NCBI RefSeq assembly: GCF_013368755.1
Contig: NC_049565.1
Location: forward strand, 5,022,001-5,086,000
Length of the DNA: 64,000 nucleotides
Source of the DNA: Talaromyces rugulosus
Lineage: Eukaryota; Ascomycota; Eurotiomycetes; Eurotiales; Trichocomaceae
Reading direction: 5' to 3'
Positions 21,305-32,288 of the stretch are shown here, piece after piece. Every line of letters begins with the position of its first letter. The first letter of the stretch is position 1. The position numbers and the translations under genes are program-made. The notes beneath the pieces were generated by a model. That model was not told the origin of the DNA. It saw nothing but the letters and a program-made list of their open reading frames with translations, and did not search any database.

Positions 21305-23093
21305 ATGTCAGGACAGATGCGGATGGTGGCAGTGATAGGTATCACCGCCCTATTCGCACTTCTACATCCATGCTGTGCAAAGGAAATAGCTCCTCGCGCA
21401 TTACCAGCTCCATTGGAAGTATCTCCCAGTCAGTATTTGTGAGTTTCTCTCCCCCTTTCAGACCGAGAAGTAGGTCGCAGTGAACTTATATGTATTGTGC
21501 GAGACAGTGAAGGAAATGACGGCCCATGGTCTTCATTCGAACTCCGAGTCGGCACGCCAGCACAGAATGTTCGCGTTCTCCCCGGCACATCATCGACGTC
21601 GACGTTGGTCGTACTGCCACTAGGCTGTTCCTCGAGCGCGCCATACAACTGTGCCGATCTTCGCGGCGGACTTTTCAACTCAAGTACATCATCAACATGG
21701 GACTTGATTGGAGATTATAACCTTGGATTTGAACAAAGCCTAGGGTATGAAGATGCTGGGGAGTTTGCTTACGATACAGGTGTGGTTTGGTTGCAATAAT
21801 TCCTGGTTTCCTCGGATACAAATATTGACTCGTTTTATAGTCGGTCTTGGATATCAAGGAAGCGGAGGTCCTACGATCAACCACTCGGTTGTCGCCGGAG
21901 TGGCAGGAACAGAGTTCTACCTTGGTGTATTTGCATTGAATCCACGGCCAACCAACTTTACGACCTTGAACGACCCTCAACCTAGCTTTTTGTCTCTTCT
22001 AAAAAACCAAAGCTACATCCCTAGTTTATCCTACAGCTACACGGCTGGAGCACCCTACCGACTCAACAAGGCTCTCGGTACTCTTACTCTAGGCGGATAT
22101 GACAGTTCCAAATTCGAAAACACCGACTTGTCGTATGACTTTTTCAGTGACCAGACCAGAGAGCTTACCGTGGGTCTATCGTCAATTACAACGAATATCA
22201 GTGGGGAGACAAATACAGATCTGTTACCTTCGGGGCCGATCAGCATTTTTATCGACTCCTCCATCGCCGGTATTTATTTGCCTGCAACGGCCTGTCAGGC
22301 ATTTGAGTCGGCCTTTAACCTGACATACAACAGCACGGCGGGGCTGTATTTAGTCAACGATACTTTACACGAGCAGCTTCTTTCTGCTAACCCATTTGTT
22401 ACATTCACGATTGAAGCGGCAGTCTCCGGCGGCTCGTCGCTCAATGTCACGCTGCCGTACGCGGCTTTCGACTTGACGGCTGAGTACCCATTGGTGTCGA
22501 ATAGTTCCTCGTATTTCCCTCTGAAACAGGCTGCCAATGATACGCAATACACCCTGGGACGCACGTTCTTGCAGGAAGCTGTTATTGTCGTCGATTACGA
22601 GCGGAGCAATTTTTCTGTCCACCCCCGTGTATGGAATGCCAGCGCCGTGTCTAATATTGTCGCTATCGAGCCCGTATCGGCCACTTCAACAGCGACAGCG
22701 ACGGCCACACCGAGCATCGGACCAAAGACCAGCGGCAACAAAAGCAGCAGTCTCAGCAGTGGCGCAATTGCAGGAATCGTCATCGGGGCCGTCGTAGTAG
22801 TTATAATAATAGGAGTTGCGCTGTGGTGGTTTTTCGTCGTCATTCCTCGACGAAAGGCGCAAATGGAACAAAACGACCGCCTGACGGCCAACCGTGTTAC
22901 TGAACTGGAATCCGGCTCAAACCCCAAGAAGTTCACCGAAGCAGACTCGACTGTCCTGCAGGAGATACAGGGGAGTCAAGGCCATGTCCACGCTGCGAGT
23001 GAGATGGACTCTGGTGACCGACCGGGTGGCGAGCTGCATGGGCACCAGTTATATGAAATGCAGGGCAGCGAGGTCGCTGAGATGCCGGCCTGA
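21305..23093 (+). CDS. pepsin-fold (A1-like) membrane protein, probably not proteolytic
   Basis: Three exons (21305-21438, 21508-21779, 21841-23093) give 552 residues. There is a signal peptide (about residues 1-25), then the start of a pepsin-like lumenal domain (YFEGNDGPWSSFELRVGTP). The first active-site loop, where pepsins have DTGSS, reads VLPGTSSTSTLVV, so the aspartate is missing. The second loop reads FIDSSIAGIYLP and keeps an Asp but not the DTG/DSG pattern. The fold markers DTVGLGYQGSGGP and YTLGRTFLQEAVIVVDYE remain. A Ser/Thr stalk leads to one membrane helix (about residues 443-466, AGIVIGAVVVVIIIGVALWW) and a roughly 80-residue charged tail. It resembles GPI- or membrane-bound yapsin-like proteins of Aspergillus that have lost catalysis; a binding or sensing role is inferred. 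Confidence 0.82.
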
Positions 23094-23162
23094 TTCGCAA
23101 AATATACATAATATAGGTGTTATTCTAAATAATAATAGCGTAATTTGATACCCATGACAGAT

Positions 23163-24408
23163 TACTTCTCTAGTGCTGTAGGATTATCAATAGCAACAGC
23201 CCTCTGGTCGGTAAATACTTTGACCCGTTTGAAATATTCCTTGTAATAGGTTTCCCAGGCTTTCAGTAGTTTACATCGAGTTTCTATAAAGCCGAGACGA
23301 GTTATCGTGTAAGCAAGTTTTTCAGCATCCTCAAGCCCCATGCCGGCCCCTTGACCTCCTTAGGGGGATAATGGCATGTGCGGCATCTCTAATCAATACG
23401 AGGTATTTACTTTGACTGGACCAGCTATCCATTAGAGAAATAATGTAAAACCTAGAACGATAGAATTAGCGCTCTCGCTCTACCAACACTCCAGCTGGGA
23501 ATAGTAAGACGTACGGTCACGAAAAAAGCATCTGCCGATCAACCTTATCACAGATATTCTAAACCAGAGCTGGCCAGTTCTCTGAGACCCTTTCTTTCAT
23601 TAGTATATGTAGGTCGTCGGGACTATTAAACAGCTCTTTCTATTCCAGTCGGCTTCACTCTGCTGTATTCAAGGAAGTGAAAACATTGCAGTCATTCCCA
23701 TCATAGCTACATGACATCATGGTTATAAAGCCCGATTTCCCAAAAAATAAACAGGGAAGAAGATGGCCCTTAGAATTATCTAGTTTATCAGAACATACCA
23801 TGCTGGTAACACCAAGGAGTCCGCTATATTTATGTGCTGTGTTGCTGACTGCCGAGCGCGTACGCGAGTGAACCCCATCAGCGCCAACCACAAAGACAAA
23901 GTCAGCAGCTACAGTGATCCCATTCTCGAATATCAATTCTACTCCTGAAACATTGTCTTCATTCACATCTATCAGTTTCATTCCGTAGTGGATCGCTATT
24001 CCCTGTTCCTCAGCTTCCCCCGGCAATTTCAACTGGACTATTTTCCGATGAACGCGTATCGAATATAAATGATAGAGTTTTTCACTACCAATCAGGAACG
24101 TTGCTAATTGTTGGCCACTGGCATTGTTCATGCCAACTTCCTCGTAATTGTAAACCTGGGTTCTGATTTTATCGTAAACGCTGACATATTGTAGCACACG
24201 CAATACATTTGGTGAAGTATGCGTTCTACACTCATCGGGACTAGGTCGTAGCTTATAGATTGAGTAGGAGATTCCATGCTGCTTTTTTAAACAAAGAGCC
24301 AAGGTTACACCCTTAAGAAATATGTTATTAGATGCTAAATATTGATACATACAAGAGATAACTCACCGCCAGACCAGCACCGATGATGATAACATTAGAA
24401 GCCAACAT
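23163..24408 (-). pseudogene. decayed FAD-dependent monooxygenase
   Basis: The minus strand starts like a group A flavin monooxygenase. A short first exon (24367-24408) encodes MLASNVIIIGAGLA, and after an intron the frame runs on from 24311 with GVTLALCLKKQ. It then has the DG motif (VVGADGVHSRTRSAV). The frame stops at 23655. Beyond it the rest of the enzyme is still readable only by changing frame: a KELFNSPDDLH segment, ENWPALV then stop, NICDKVDRQMLF then stop, the FAD-phosphate motif as RDAAHA instead of GDAAHA, a stop in place of Gln before GGQGAGMGLEDAEKLAY, and a C-terminal helix ending near 23163. At least three stops fit C-to-T or G-to-A changes. Not expected to make a working enzyme. 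Its ancestor was of the salicylate-hydroxylase-like type. Confidence 0.8.
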
Positions 24409-25009
24409 GTTATAAAGATTTTTTCAGCGACCAAATTAATTACATATATGACAAAGAATGAGGAGCGCTTTATATAATAAATACCATATATGACACTACT
24501 AATTCAGTCTTTACAAAGACATTTCTGTGAAGTAAAAAAGCAATATTGGAAATCAAAGCCTTCAACAGTATCCAAAAGCCCAACCACAACCCGGTAACTA
24601 CCCGTAGTTCCACTATGAGCGAAGAAGGTTTGATGCCGAAGTGATATGCAAGTTTCATTTATAAAAATCGGAGGGTCACAGTGGATCGTCTGCATCTGGC
24701 ACGAGAATTTGCCAAAGACGGTGGAAAAAACACTCCTTCCTTGGTAATTGTAAGGAGAGGATTTGTAGAGAGGGGATAGTTTTACTGGGGTCTCAAATAT
24801 GCCATTTTGTATGTGCATTGGAAGCCACTCACTTACATTATTACGTTAACTAATTAACTGACTTCGTAGTCAGTACTAACGTCAACTGGTATTTCACCCC
24901 AGCCAGTCGGGACACTCTCCCCCTTTCCACCACTCACAAGATTGAAAATCGCATAACCACACCAATATACCTCAGAACATTACAAAAACCTCTCAATCGA
25001 TGATGGAAG
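24409..25009. other. intergenic region
   Basis: AT-rich flank between the decayed monooxygenase and the transposon relic. No gene recognised. Confidence 0.4.
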
Positions 25010-26060
25010 AATTCAGTTTGCCGTAAACGCGTTAAAAAGAACTAGATCTGTAGTTTGCGCGAAGCAGCACGTGTCTTTGACGTTCTAAAATTGATGCTTT
25101 ATTCCAGATATCGTGGCCAACTGGTCGCTCTGAGCGTTTATATAAGTGCGTACACAACAATAAATTGTCAGAGACCGAAAAAATAACGCTTCATTTGTGG
25201 ATTCTCTCTATGGATAAGCGAGACTGCGTAGTTATGCCCTTAATATTCGAGGCTATGGCTAATTGTTTGCTTGCAAAATGTAATTCTATCGACTCACTAC
25301 CTACCATAGATAAAACTGGGTGTAGAAACATTTGAAGCGTGAACAAGGTCTTACAGCTCGCTATATTCGAAAATGTAATTATGAGCGCCCTTTATGTAAG
25401 GATCCAACGCTTATAAATGAATTCTTTGATAATATTGAGCGCCCATTTATGAAGTATAGGTCAATCAAGGATGATATTTGTAATTTTGATGGAATTTGGT
25501 TCGCCACAGGGATTATTTATACAGTAAAAGTTGTATATAGCCTTGTAATTGAGAATAGGTCACGGCTGTGGAATGTATGAATCCTTGTGGAGTTATATTA
25601 CCTTTGCTTATTATTATATCAAGGTTAGACAATAAGCTGTTTGACAGATATAAAGTGTCTGGGTTACATGCTGATTAGTCGATTACTAAGTCACTAAACG
25701 GTTGGACGTCTGATGATATCAGACTTAGTAGCTTTAAAAATCTTTGACCCATTCACGCGGCTGCTTACAACTGGAAGGTACTGGATAACTATTGATTCTT
25801 GATAGCTATAGCAGTCATCTCACATCTTCCTTCAATCAATACTGTATTTAGAAGGATATTATTCCTGCATGCATGCTACTGCACTCGTTATCTCTATATG
25901 GTTGGGAGGTTGAAAACTGGATATGGTGCGGCATTAACTATATCGATAAAGATGATTTTCTTGCGATATATTCAGAAATTCGAGATAAAGCTATATAAAA
26001 AGAGAAAAATGTGTGTAAACGGGGGAACGGTGCCTGTAGTGGCACTGTGGTCACATGATT
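25010..26060 (+). mobile_element. relic of a pogo/Fot1-type DNA transposon (transposase remains)
   Basis: Translated fragments on the plus strand, in shifting frames, line up in order with a pogo/Fot1-family transposase. They are: an N-terminal helix-turn-helix-like stretch near 25010-25130, TEKITLHLWILSMDKRD with EAMANCLLAK (about 25166-25290), LKREQGLTARYIRKCNYERP with DDICNFDGIWF (about 25333-25500), LLILDSYSSH (about 25787-25820), DIIPACM, and GINYIDKDDFLAIYSEIRDKA (about 25930-25995). The first catalytic Asp (NFD) and second (LILD) are still visible. Stops, frameshifts and strong AT bias show long decay. Ends and terminal repeats could not be fixed, and C-terminal remains may extend to about 26240. 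Confidence 0.75.
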
Positions 26061-27583
26061 AGATTCTATCCGACTCACTGTCGACAATTAAGAGCAGCAA
26101 ACCATCACCAGAGGCAAAAACGTGCCATCCGTGGATGACCTCCCGATAGATCTGGAATATTGACGGTTTCTGAGGGTCGGAATATTGCTGTATCAGAGTT
26201 GATAGCCTAGGACGCTCTACAACTTCCTAATCCGGAAGTAGTTCCGGGGGCACATAGGCGCGCGCTCTGGACCTGTTTTAATTTTAAACAGGTCGGGCAT
26301 GTCCGGACGCACTGTCCGAAAAACTTTACATAGAAATATAAGCAATATTTATTCGTTAGTTACTCTCTTAGTAGCTTTAAGGATTGAATTGAATACAATT
26401 AGTGTCCCGCAGGGGGGTGGAACACGTTAACGATCGCATGGCTCTATACGGAGTACAATAGACAAGAGAGTGCAGGTATAAACAAAAGTTGGCTCAAATA
26501 CTAACAAGTTATATAGTAAAAAACTTAAGATGTTATTATTTAGCGGGGTAGACCATAAAAAGTATAATCCCACTTTTTAATTCTATAAACCACCTTTGGT
26601 AGCGCCCGTGAACCCTCGCAAGTGTACAATATGATCGCAGCGTGCCAAGTTCAACCCTACGGCGAGAGATATATCGTTATTCTGTAGTCAAGATGCTTGT
26701 ATCTGGTAGAAACCCAATTAGCAATAGTAATAAGCGAGAGTAATAAATATGCCAAGGTGGCCAATTGGTTCAAAAGTCGGGCGGTCCCAAAATTAGGGGC
26801 AAAGTGGACATGTCTAGCGTGTATACCTGGCCAATTGAAGTGTGAACTAAATAGTAAAAAGACATAATCGTGGTGTCCACTGTCAAATGATCTACCCGTC
26901 CTGCTAGGAATTTCAATGCTCGCACGCTCAGGGGATCAATTTTCTTGTTAGTTTGGTCTTCAGCAAAACAGCGATTTGCCGTTATACCTTCGCGACACTT
27001 CACTGGTAACCCGAATTGGTATTCCCTTGCGAGGGCGCAATGATAGAATTGGGAGTTCTCTCCGCTGTAAGCGCGATTGCCAATCCCGCCTTAAAATGAC
27101 AATGATGGTGACATCGGACAACCATACGTACTTGGCATCTAGACCCGTTCTTGAGGTTTCATTTGCTGATCACGTTCATTTGGTCGCATATCATACCATG
27201 TGGCCACCTCCCCTTGGCGGTGATGGTGCTGCGAATAGCCATTCGCAGTGCCAGCTTAGGCGATGTTTCCTTAGATCCTGCTTACCCCTTGGGCACTGGC
27301 CACTGGCACTACGAATGGCTGGGATGATGTTTCCTTCGATCCTGATTCCCCCGTTCTGAAGGTTCTAATGCGATACCCGCCATCGGGAGTTTTTATGGCG
27401 TGATTAATTAATTTATCCTTTTTATTAATTTATTTTCTTTATTCCAGCTGAACGAACGAACGACATCTGAGGCTGGAAGCAGGACGTCTCCAAAACCATT
27501 ATTAAAGGACTATTCCCAACTAATAGGCGAGCCCGTATCGGTGCTGCCGTTTATTCTTCACAACCAAGGCGTCTGTCATCACC
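26061..27583. other. gene-poor AT-rich region next to the transposon relic
   Basis: No coding or RNA gene recognised. It contains an ACCTGTTT/AAACAGGT palindrome (about 26270-26293), a GC-rich island near 26240-26320 and two imperfect direct repeats at 27262-27280 and 27326-27344. Probably mutated repeat sequence plus the promoter of the peptide transporter. Confidence 0.4.
27262..27344. repeat. pair of imperfect 19-bp direct repeats
   Basis: GATGTTTCCTTAGATCCTG at 27262-27280 and the same with one change (C for A) at 27326-27344, 64 bp apart. Function unknown; it may be a local duplication. Confidence 0.6.
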
Positions 27584-29608
27584 ATGTGTATGTTCTCCAT
27601 CGTGATTATGAAACAGAGTCGTCACTGACATGATCGTAATTAGCTGCCTCGGCGGGGAATAATATCGTCGCGGATATCATCACCACTCGTCCGCCTCCAG
27701 AGGTCGTTGAGCCCGCTGGAGAGAACTCCTTCGCTGTAGCGGGAGATCTGAGAGACCCTAAAAATATCTCCTATGAGATAAACTCTGACTCTTCGGATGA
27801 TGAGCACCCAGCCCCGACAGAAGGGGAGAGCCTGACTCTCCGAAAGGTCGCTGAGAATCTTCCGTTGGTGTCGTTTTCTCTGTGTCTGGTTGAATTTGCC
27901 GAGCGTGCATCTTACTATGGCGCTAAGACCCTTTTCTCCAACTTCATCCAGTTTCCCCTACCCGAAGGTTAGTTTGATCCCTCCGTTTGTTTCTCTCCAG
28001 ACACATCCTTCTCAATGGCCCAACAACTCACGATATTCTGTAGGTGGAAACGGTGCCGGAGCTCCACCGCGTGGGACGCAAGGGACGGCTGGTGCGTTGG
28101 GTATGGGTCTTCAAGCGAGCTCGGGGCTCACCTTGCTTTTCACCTTTTTGGCCTACGTTGTTCCGATCTTTGGCGGATGGTGGGCCGATGTCCATATCGG
28201 TCGATACAAGGCTATCGTTATAGGCGTGCTTATTTGCGGCGTAGCCCACGTTATTCAAGTCGTGGGTGCCATTCCATCCGTCTTGCAAAAGGGCAAATCC
28301 AATTCAGCTCCGCCATTCATCCTCGGACTTTTGATCCTCGCATTCGGTGCCGGAATTTTCAAGCCCAATATTGCGCCGACGATTCTTGATCAGCATAGGT
28401 ACCAGAAGCCATACACGAAGGTGCTCAAGTCTGGAGAGAAGGTCATCGTCGACCCGGAGACTACGACCACGCGAACGATGCTTATCTTCTACGGATTTGT
28501 CAATATCGGTGCTTTCTACATGCTTGCAACGACATATGCAGAAAAGTACATTGGCTACTGGCTGTCATTCCTACTCGCAGGTATCATCTACTTCTTACTC
28601 CCGGTTCTCTTGTTACTAGTCTACAAAAAGACGTACAGAGCGCCACCACAGGGAAGCTCGGAACTTGGCCGGTCATTCCGAATCATCGGCTTTGCACTTC
28701 GAAAAAGTAACTTTCAGCCATGGCGCAAGGGCTTTTGGGATGCCGCAAAACCGTCCAACTTGCATACTCAGGGTATCACTGTCGAATGGACTGATAAGCT
28801 AGTCGATGACGTGCGCAGAACCGTCGGTAAGTCTTCTTTCCCACATTCCTTTACATATATTTTAGAATACTTGCTAACTCTTATACTAGCTGCTTCTGAA
28901 ATATTCTTTTACTTCCCTATTTGGATCCTCAACGACGGTGGCATTGGTTCTGTTCAGACCAACCAAGGTGCATCCATGATTACAAATGGGGCCCCAAATG
29001 ATCTTTTGAGCAATTTCAACGCCTTAACCATCATCGTGTCCGTTCCGATCCTCAGCCATGTGATTTACCCGGCTCTAGCCCGCTACAACATCAGGTTCGG
29101 CCGAATTAGTCGCATCACATTTGGATTCGTTCTGGCAGCTATCTCAGGCCTGATCGGCGCCATTGTTCAGTGGAAAGTGTACACTCTCTCAGAATGTGGA
29201 TACTATGCATCTACGTGTGAAAATGTCGCTCCTATCAGTATATGGTGGCAGATCCCCAACACTGTTCTCGGTGCATTAAGTGAATGTTTCTGCAACGTGA
29301 CGGCATATGAGCTTGCCTACGCGCGCTCCCCCGACAGTATGAAGGGGTTGGTGATGGCCATATTTCTTTTCATGAACAGTCTATCCAGCGCACTGGGCGA
29401 GATTTTAATTCCGGTCACCCTGGATCCACATCTCATTTGGATCTGGGGCGCGCCAGCTGTCGCATTAACCCTTCAGACTATTTTTTTCTGGTTCCGCTTC
29501 AGACACTTGAATGACGATGTCTTCATGACACGCGAAGAAGATTATGGTAGCCAAACATCTTTGCACCGAGAGACGCTTGAGCGAGAAAAGGTTGAATCCA
29601 CGGCATAG
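27584..29608 (+). CDS. proton-dependent oligopeptide transporter (POT/PTR2 family)
   Basis: Four exons (27584-27587, 27644-27967, 28044-28826, 28890-29608) join in phase to 609 residues. The first exon holds only ATG plus one base before GTATGT. An acidic cytosolic N-terminus of about 80 residues is followed by the PTR2 signatures: the FAERASYYG helix, then GALGMGLQASSGLTLLFTFLAY with GGWWADVHIGRYKAI, and FYGFVNIGAFYML. The usual fungal length (about 600 residues), twelve-helix layout and a long central loop fit PTR2-like carriers, which bring di- and tripeptides into the cell with protons at the plasma membrane. Helix 7 begins AASEIFFYFPIW, directly after the third intron. It is not obviously part of the PKS cluster. 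Confidence 0.92.
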
Positions 29609-30775
29609 TATTTGGACAAGGTAGATAGGTCTGAAGTATGGAGTAATCAAGTTTGTGGATGTCCAAGATAATTCGCATAGCATAAAGAAATGAAAGACGA
29701 TATCATTTTTTTATATTAAAAGGAAGAGACCCCCTTCAGTATTAGGATATTCCAGCTTAAGATAAGTCTGTCAATAACAATATGGACAACCAGTGGGCTA
29801 GAACGGCAGCACCAGACACGACGTCCAATTCTAAAGTGAATATGCTTCCAATAGTCTCCGATTAAATAGGTCAACTGGTTCTGACTAGACCGTGTCTAAG
29901 AAAAAAAAAACATTGGACGCAATACGTAGTACGTACGTATTATTTTCTTTCCTCTCGGAAATTTCGGCAATCCCTATCCAGCCTCCCAGCCTCCGAGTCA
30001 TGGCTGCCCAGACGCCGTCGATCCTGATCGTAACAGGAAACACGCTATAACATATAGCCGGTGCTAGAAACCAGTCGTTGCGGGGTGAGTTGGTCTGGAG
30101 TAGGGATCTACGGGGTAATATGCGGGGTGGGTATAGAGGAATACGTAGTAGTATCCTTATCAACATCGCAAAAGTCAAATAGACCTGGATCGAAGTGGCC
30201 TGTGTAATACTCAGCTAAAGAATCTACTGGTGAAATACGGTCCCTAAAAACGCTAGCGTTCAACAAAAGAATCATCAATATACACCAGGTGATAGTGAGT
30301 CTCCCTTGAAAACTGTGCCATTAATCGATCCTAACTAACGTTGATTACTACTACTGTGAACTGATCAATAACCGACGGCAAGGGAATAAGTGTAAATCCC
30401 ACCGTACCTTCTCTGTTTCGGGCAAATAACATATCGTCGGCTTTTGTTTGCTCTATCTAATTGGCACAGTGTGTTTTAGCTTGAGGATTAGCCTTGCTGA
30501 TCTGCGGGGAAGCGCAGCTTCGGTCTTCGCGGAAATCATGGTATCGAACGGGCAACTGGTATCAATTGATAATTAGCTGATGGTAAGTAGTAACATACCT
30601 GGAGAAAGCTTTTAGTTAACTAACTGTCCAATTAACCTAGTAAAGGAAATAATCATCGCTAATAATCAGTTTATAATGATGTAACCCTTAGAAGCATCTT
30701 TTCTTTATAAAACCAGACGCTATCCCCTCCAATCGCTCGTGGAAGGGTACCGTTCATATAATCGATCTTCACAAC
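29609..30775. other. intergenic region with the pectinase promoter
   Basis: The last 300 bp before 30776 look like a promoter. A TATAAA lies at 30706-30711, a CCAAT at about 30728, and a GCGGGG at 30504-30509 matches the CreA carbon-repressor consensus SYGGRG. No gene called in the rest. Confidence 0.4.
30706..30711 (+). promoter_or_regulatory. TATA box of the GH28 gene
   Basis: TATAAA 65 bp before the ATG at 30776, in the expected position for a fungal core promoter. Confidence 0.5.
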
Positions 30776-32098
30776 ATGCGTGTCTACGGATTTGTGTATC
30801 TGCTATTCACTGCGGTGGCCCGCGCCTACGTTGTCAACGAGGGCACCACTTGCGAGATCTACCCAGAAGTACTCAGCCATAATGGCGCTGCCGTCGACGA
30901 TGCGCCGTCGATCCACCAAGCTTTTGAGCTTTGCGGCATCAACGGTACTGTGGTGTTCACAAATGGCACGTTTAATGTCAACTCAGTACTGAACACTACT
31001 AATTTAATCAATTGCGACGTGAAACTCCGTGGAGAGTTGCGCTTCTCCACCAACATTCCTTACTGGCGATCCCACGTGTTTCCGGTGATATACCAAAACC
31101 AATCCACTGCCTGGCTGTTTGGTGGGACCAATGTGACACTCCGTGGTGAGGAGGGTGGTTGGATTAATGGGAACGGTCAAGCCTGGTATACAGAAAATCG
31201 AAATCAGTCGAACCAGCCTGGCCGGCCGATTAGCATTACTTTCTTCAACGCAACCAATTTGGTGGCAGACGGACTTCGCATTATCCAGCCACAGTTCTGG
31301 GCAACATTTGTATGGCAGAGCAAAAATGTTTCCTTGACTAACTTATTTGTTAATGCCACGAGCAATGATGAATGGGGTACGGTCAATACTGATGGCTACG
31401 ATTCCTGGAGAAGCGACACTCTTCTTGTTGAGAATGCAACAATCATAAATGGCGATGACTGCGTGGCAGCAAAGGGCAACACAACGAATCTATTAGTGAG
31501 AAACGTCACCTGTTATCGGTCATCCGGGATGACGATTGGATCGATCGGTCAGTATCCGGAATGGCCAGATTACGTTCAGAATGTCACCTTTGACAACATC
31601 AAATGCATCAACTCTATGGAAGGGGCCTATATAAAGACATGGTCCGGAGTTCCGGTTTCGCAGGATAAAAATGGCGATTATGGTGGAGGTGGAAAAGGCC
31701 TCGTGAAGAATGTTACTTTCAGTAATATGGAAATGGTTAATGTCGCATTGCCTATCCAGATATCGCAGTGCATTTATGCCGAAGATAACGGCAAGTATTG
31801 CAATACATCGCAACTACAGATTGAAGACGTGAGCTGGGTGAACATTACAGGCACGTCCACATATAATATTGCGGCGTCCATGTATTGCTCCGAAGCGAGT
31901 CCCTGTCCAGGCATCCGGTTTGATAATGTCAGCCTGCAGTCAGTCAACCACACTCTAGGGTTACCATTATGGAATACGACTCTGCAGGATGAGGTCTTCC
32001 AGTGTGATAACCTTATCGACCAGAATTCTACGGGAGTACTTTGTAATCATGTTGCTCCAGACAACTACAGCCAGGGTGTGTCGGAAAATGTGCAGTAG
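30776..32098 (+). CDS. secreted GH28 pectinase (exo-polygalacturonase/rhamnogalacturonase type)
   Basis: A 440-residue single-exon protein with a signal peptide (MRVYGFVYLLFTAVARA) and a GH28 right-handed beta-helix. The acid catalytic set is present: NTDGYDSW (about residue 203) and GDDCVAAK (about 226). The third motif, usually GHG before the IGS, reads SSGMTIGSIGQYP, so the conserved His is Ser. The fourth is AYIKTW (about 284), where Arg-Ile-Lys is usual. This combination, together with many N-glycosylation sites and paired cysteines, fits the exo-acting PgxC/RgxB-like fungal group rather than endo-polygalacturonases. It would trim pectin outside the cell. The upstream CreA-like site fits carbon repression. 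Exact sugar specificity cannot be read. Confidence 0.88.
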   Translation: MRVYGFVYLLFTAVARAYVVNEGTTCEIYPEVLSHNGAAVDDAPSIHQAFELCGINGTVVFTNGTFNVNSVLNTTNLINCDVKLRGELRFSTNIPYWRSHVFPVIYQNQSTAWLFGGTNVTLRGEEGGWINGNGQAWYTENRNQSNQPGRPISITFFNATNLVADGLRIIQPQFWATFVWQSKNVSLTNLFVNATSNDEWGTVNTDGYDSWRSDTLLVENATIINGDDCVAAKGNTTNLLVRNVTCYRSSGMTIGSIGQYPEWPDYVQNVTFDNIKCINSMEGAYIKTWSGVPVSQDKNGDYGGGGKGLVKNVTFSNMEMVNVALPIQISQCIYAEDNGKYCNTSQLQIEDVSWVNITGTSTYNIAASMYCSEASPCPGIRFDNVSLQSVNHTLGLPLWNTTLQDEVFQCDNLIDQNSTGVLCNHVAPDNYSQGVSENVQ

Positions 32099-32288
32099 CT
32101 TTATGATCAAAGTTAATGGCAACACAGCTTTGGTTAAGCTCTACCGTAAAATTGCGATAGCCAAAAAAAAAAACTCGATAACCTTTCCCTGGAGCTGGAA
32201 GAATATGCAACAGAATTATAACGAAAGTTTTCGGAAGTAGATATTAATGAGATTTATAATATTACTGAAATTCCATTTATTTAGCAGC

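Noticed and set aside
24470..24818. Minus-strand frames upstream of the decayed monooxygenase
   Set aside because: Two overlapping frames with no domain and no splice link to the monooxygenase first exon.
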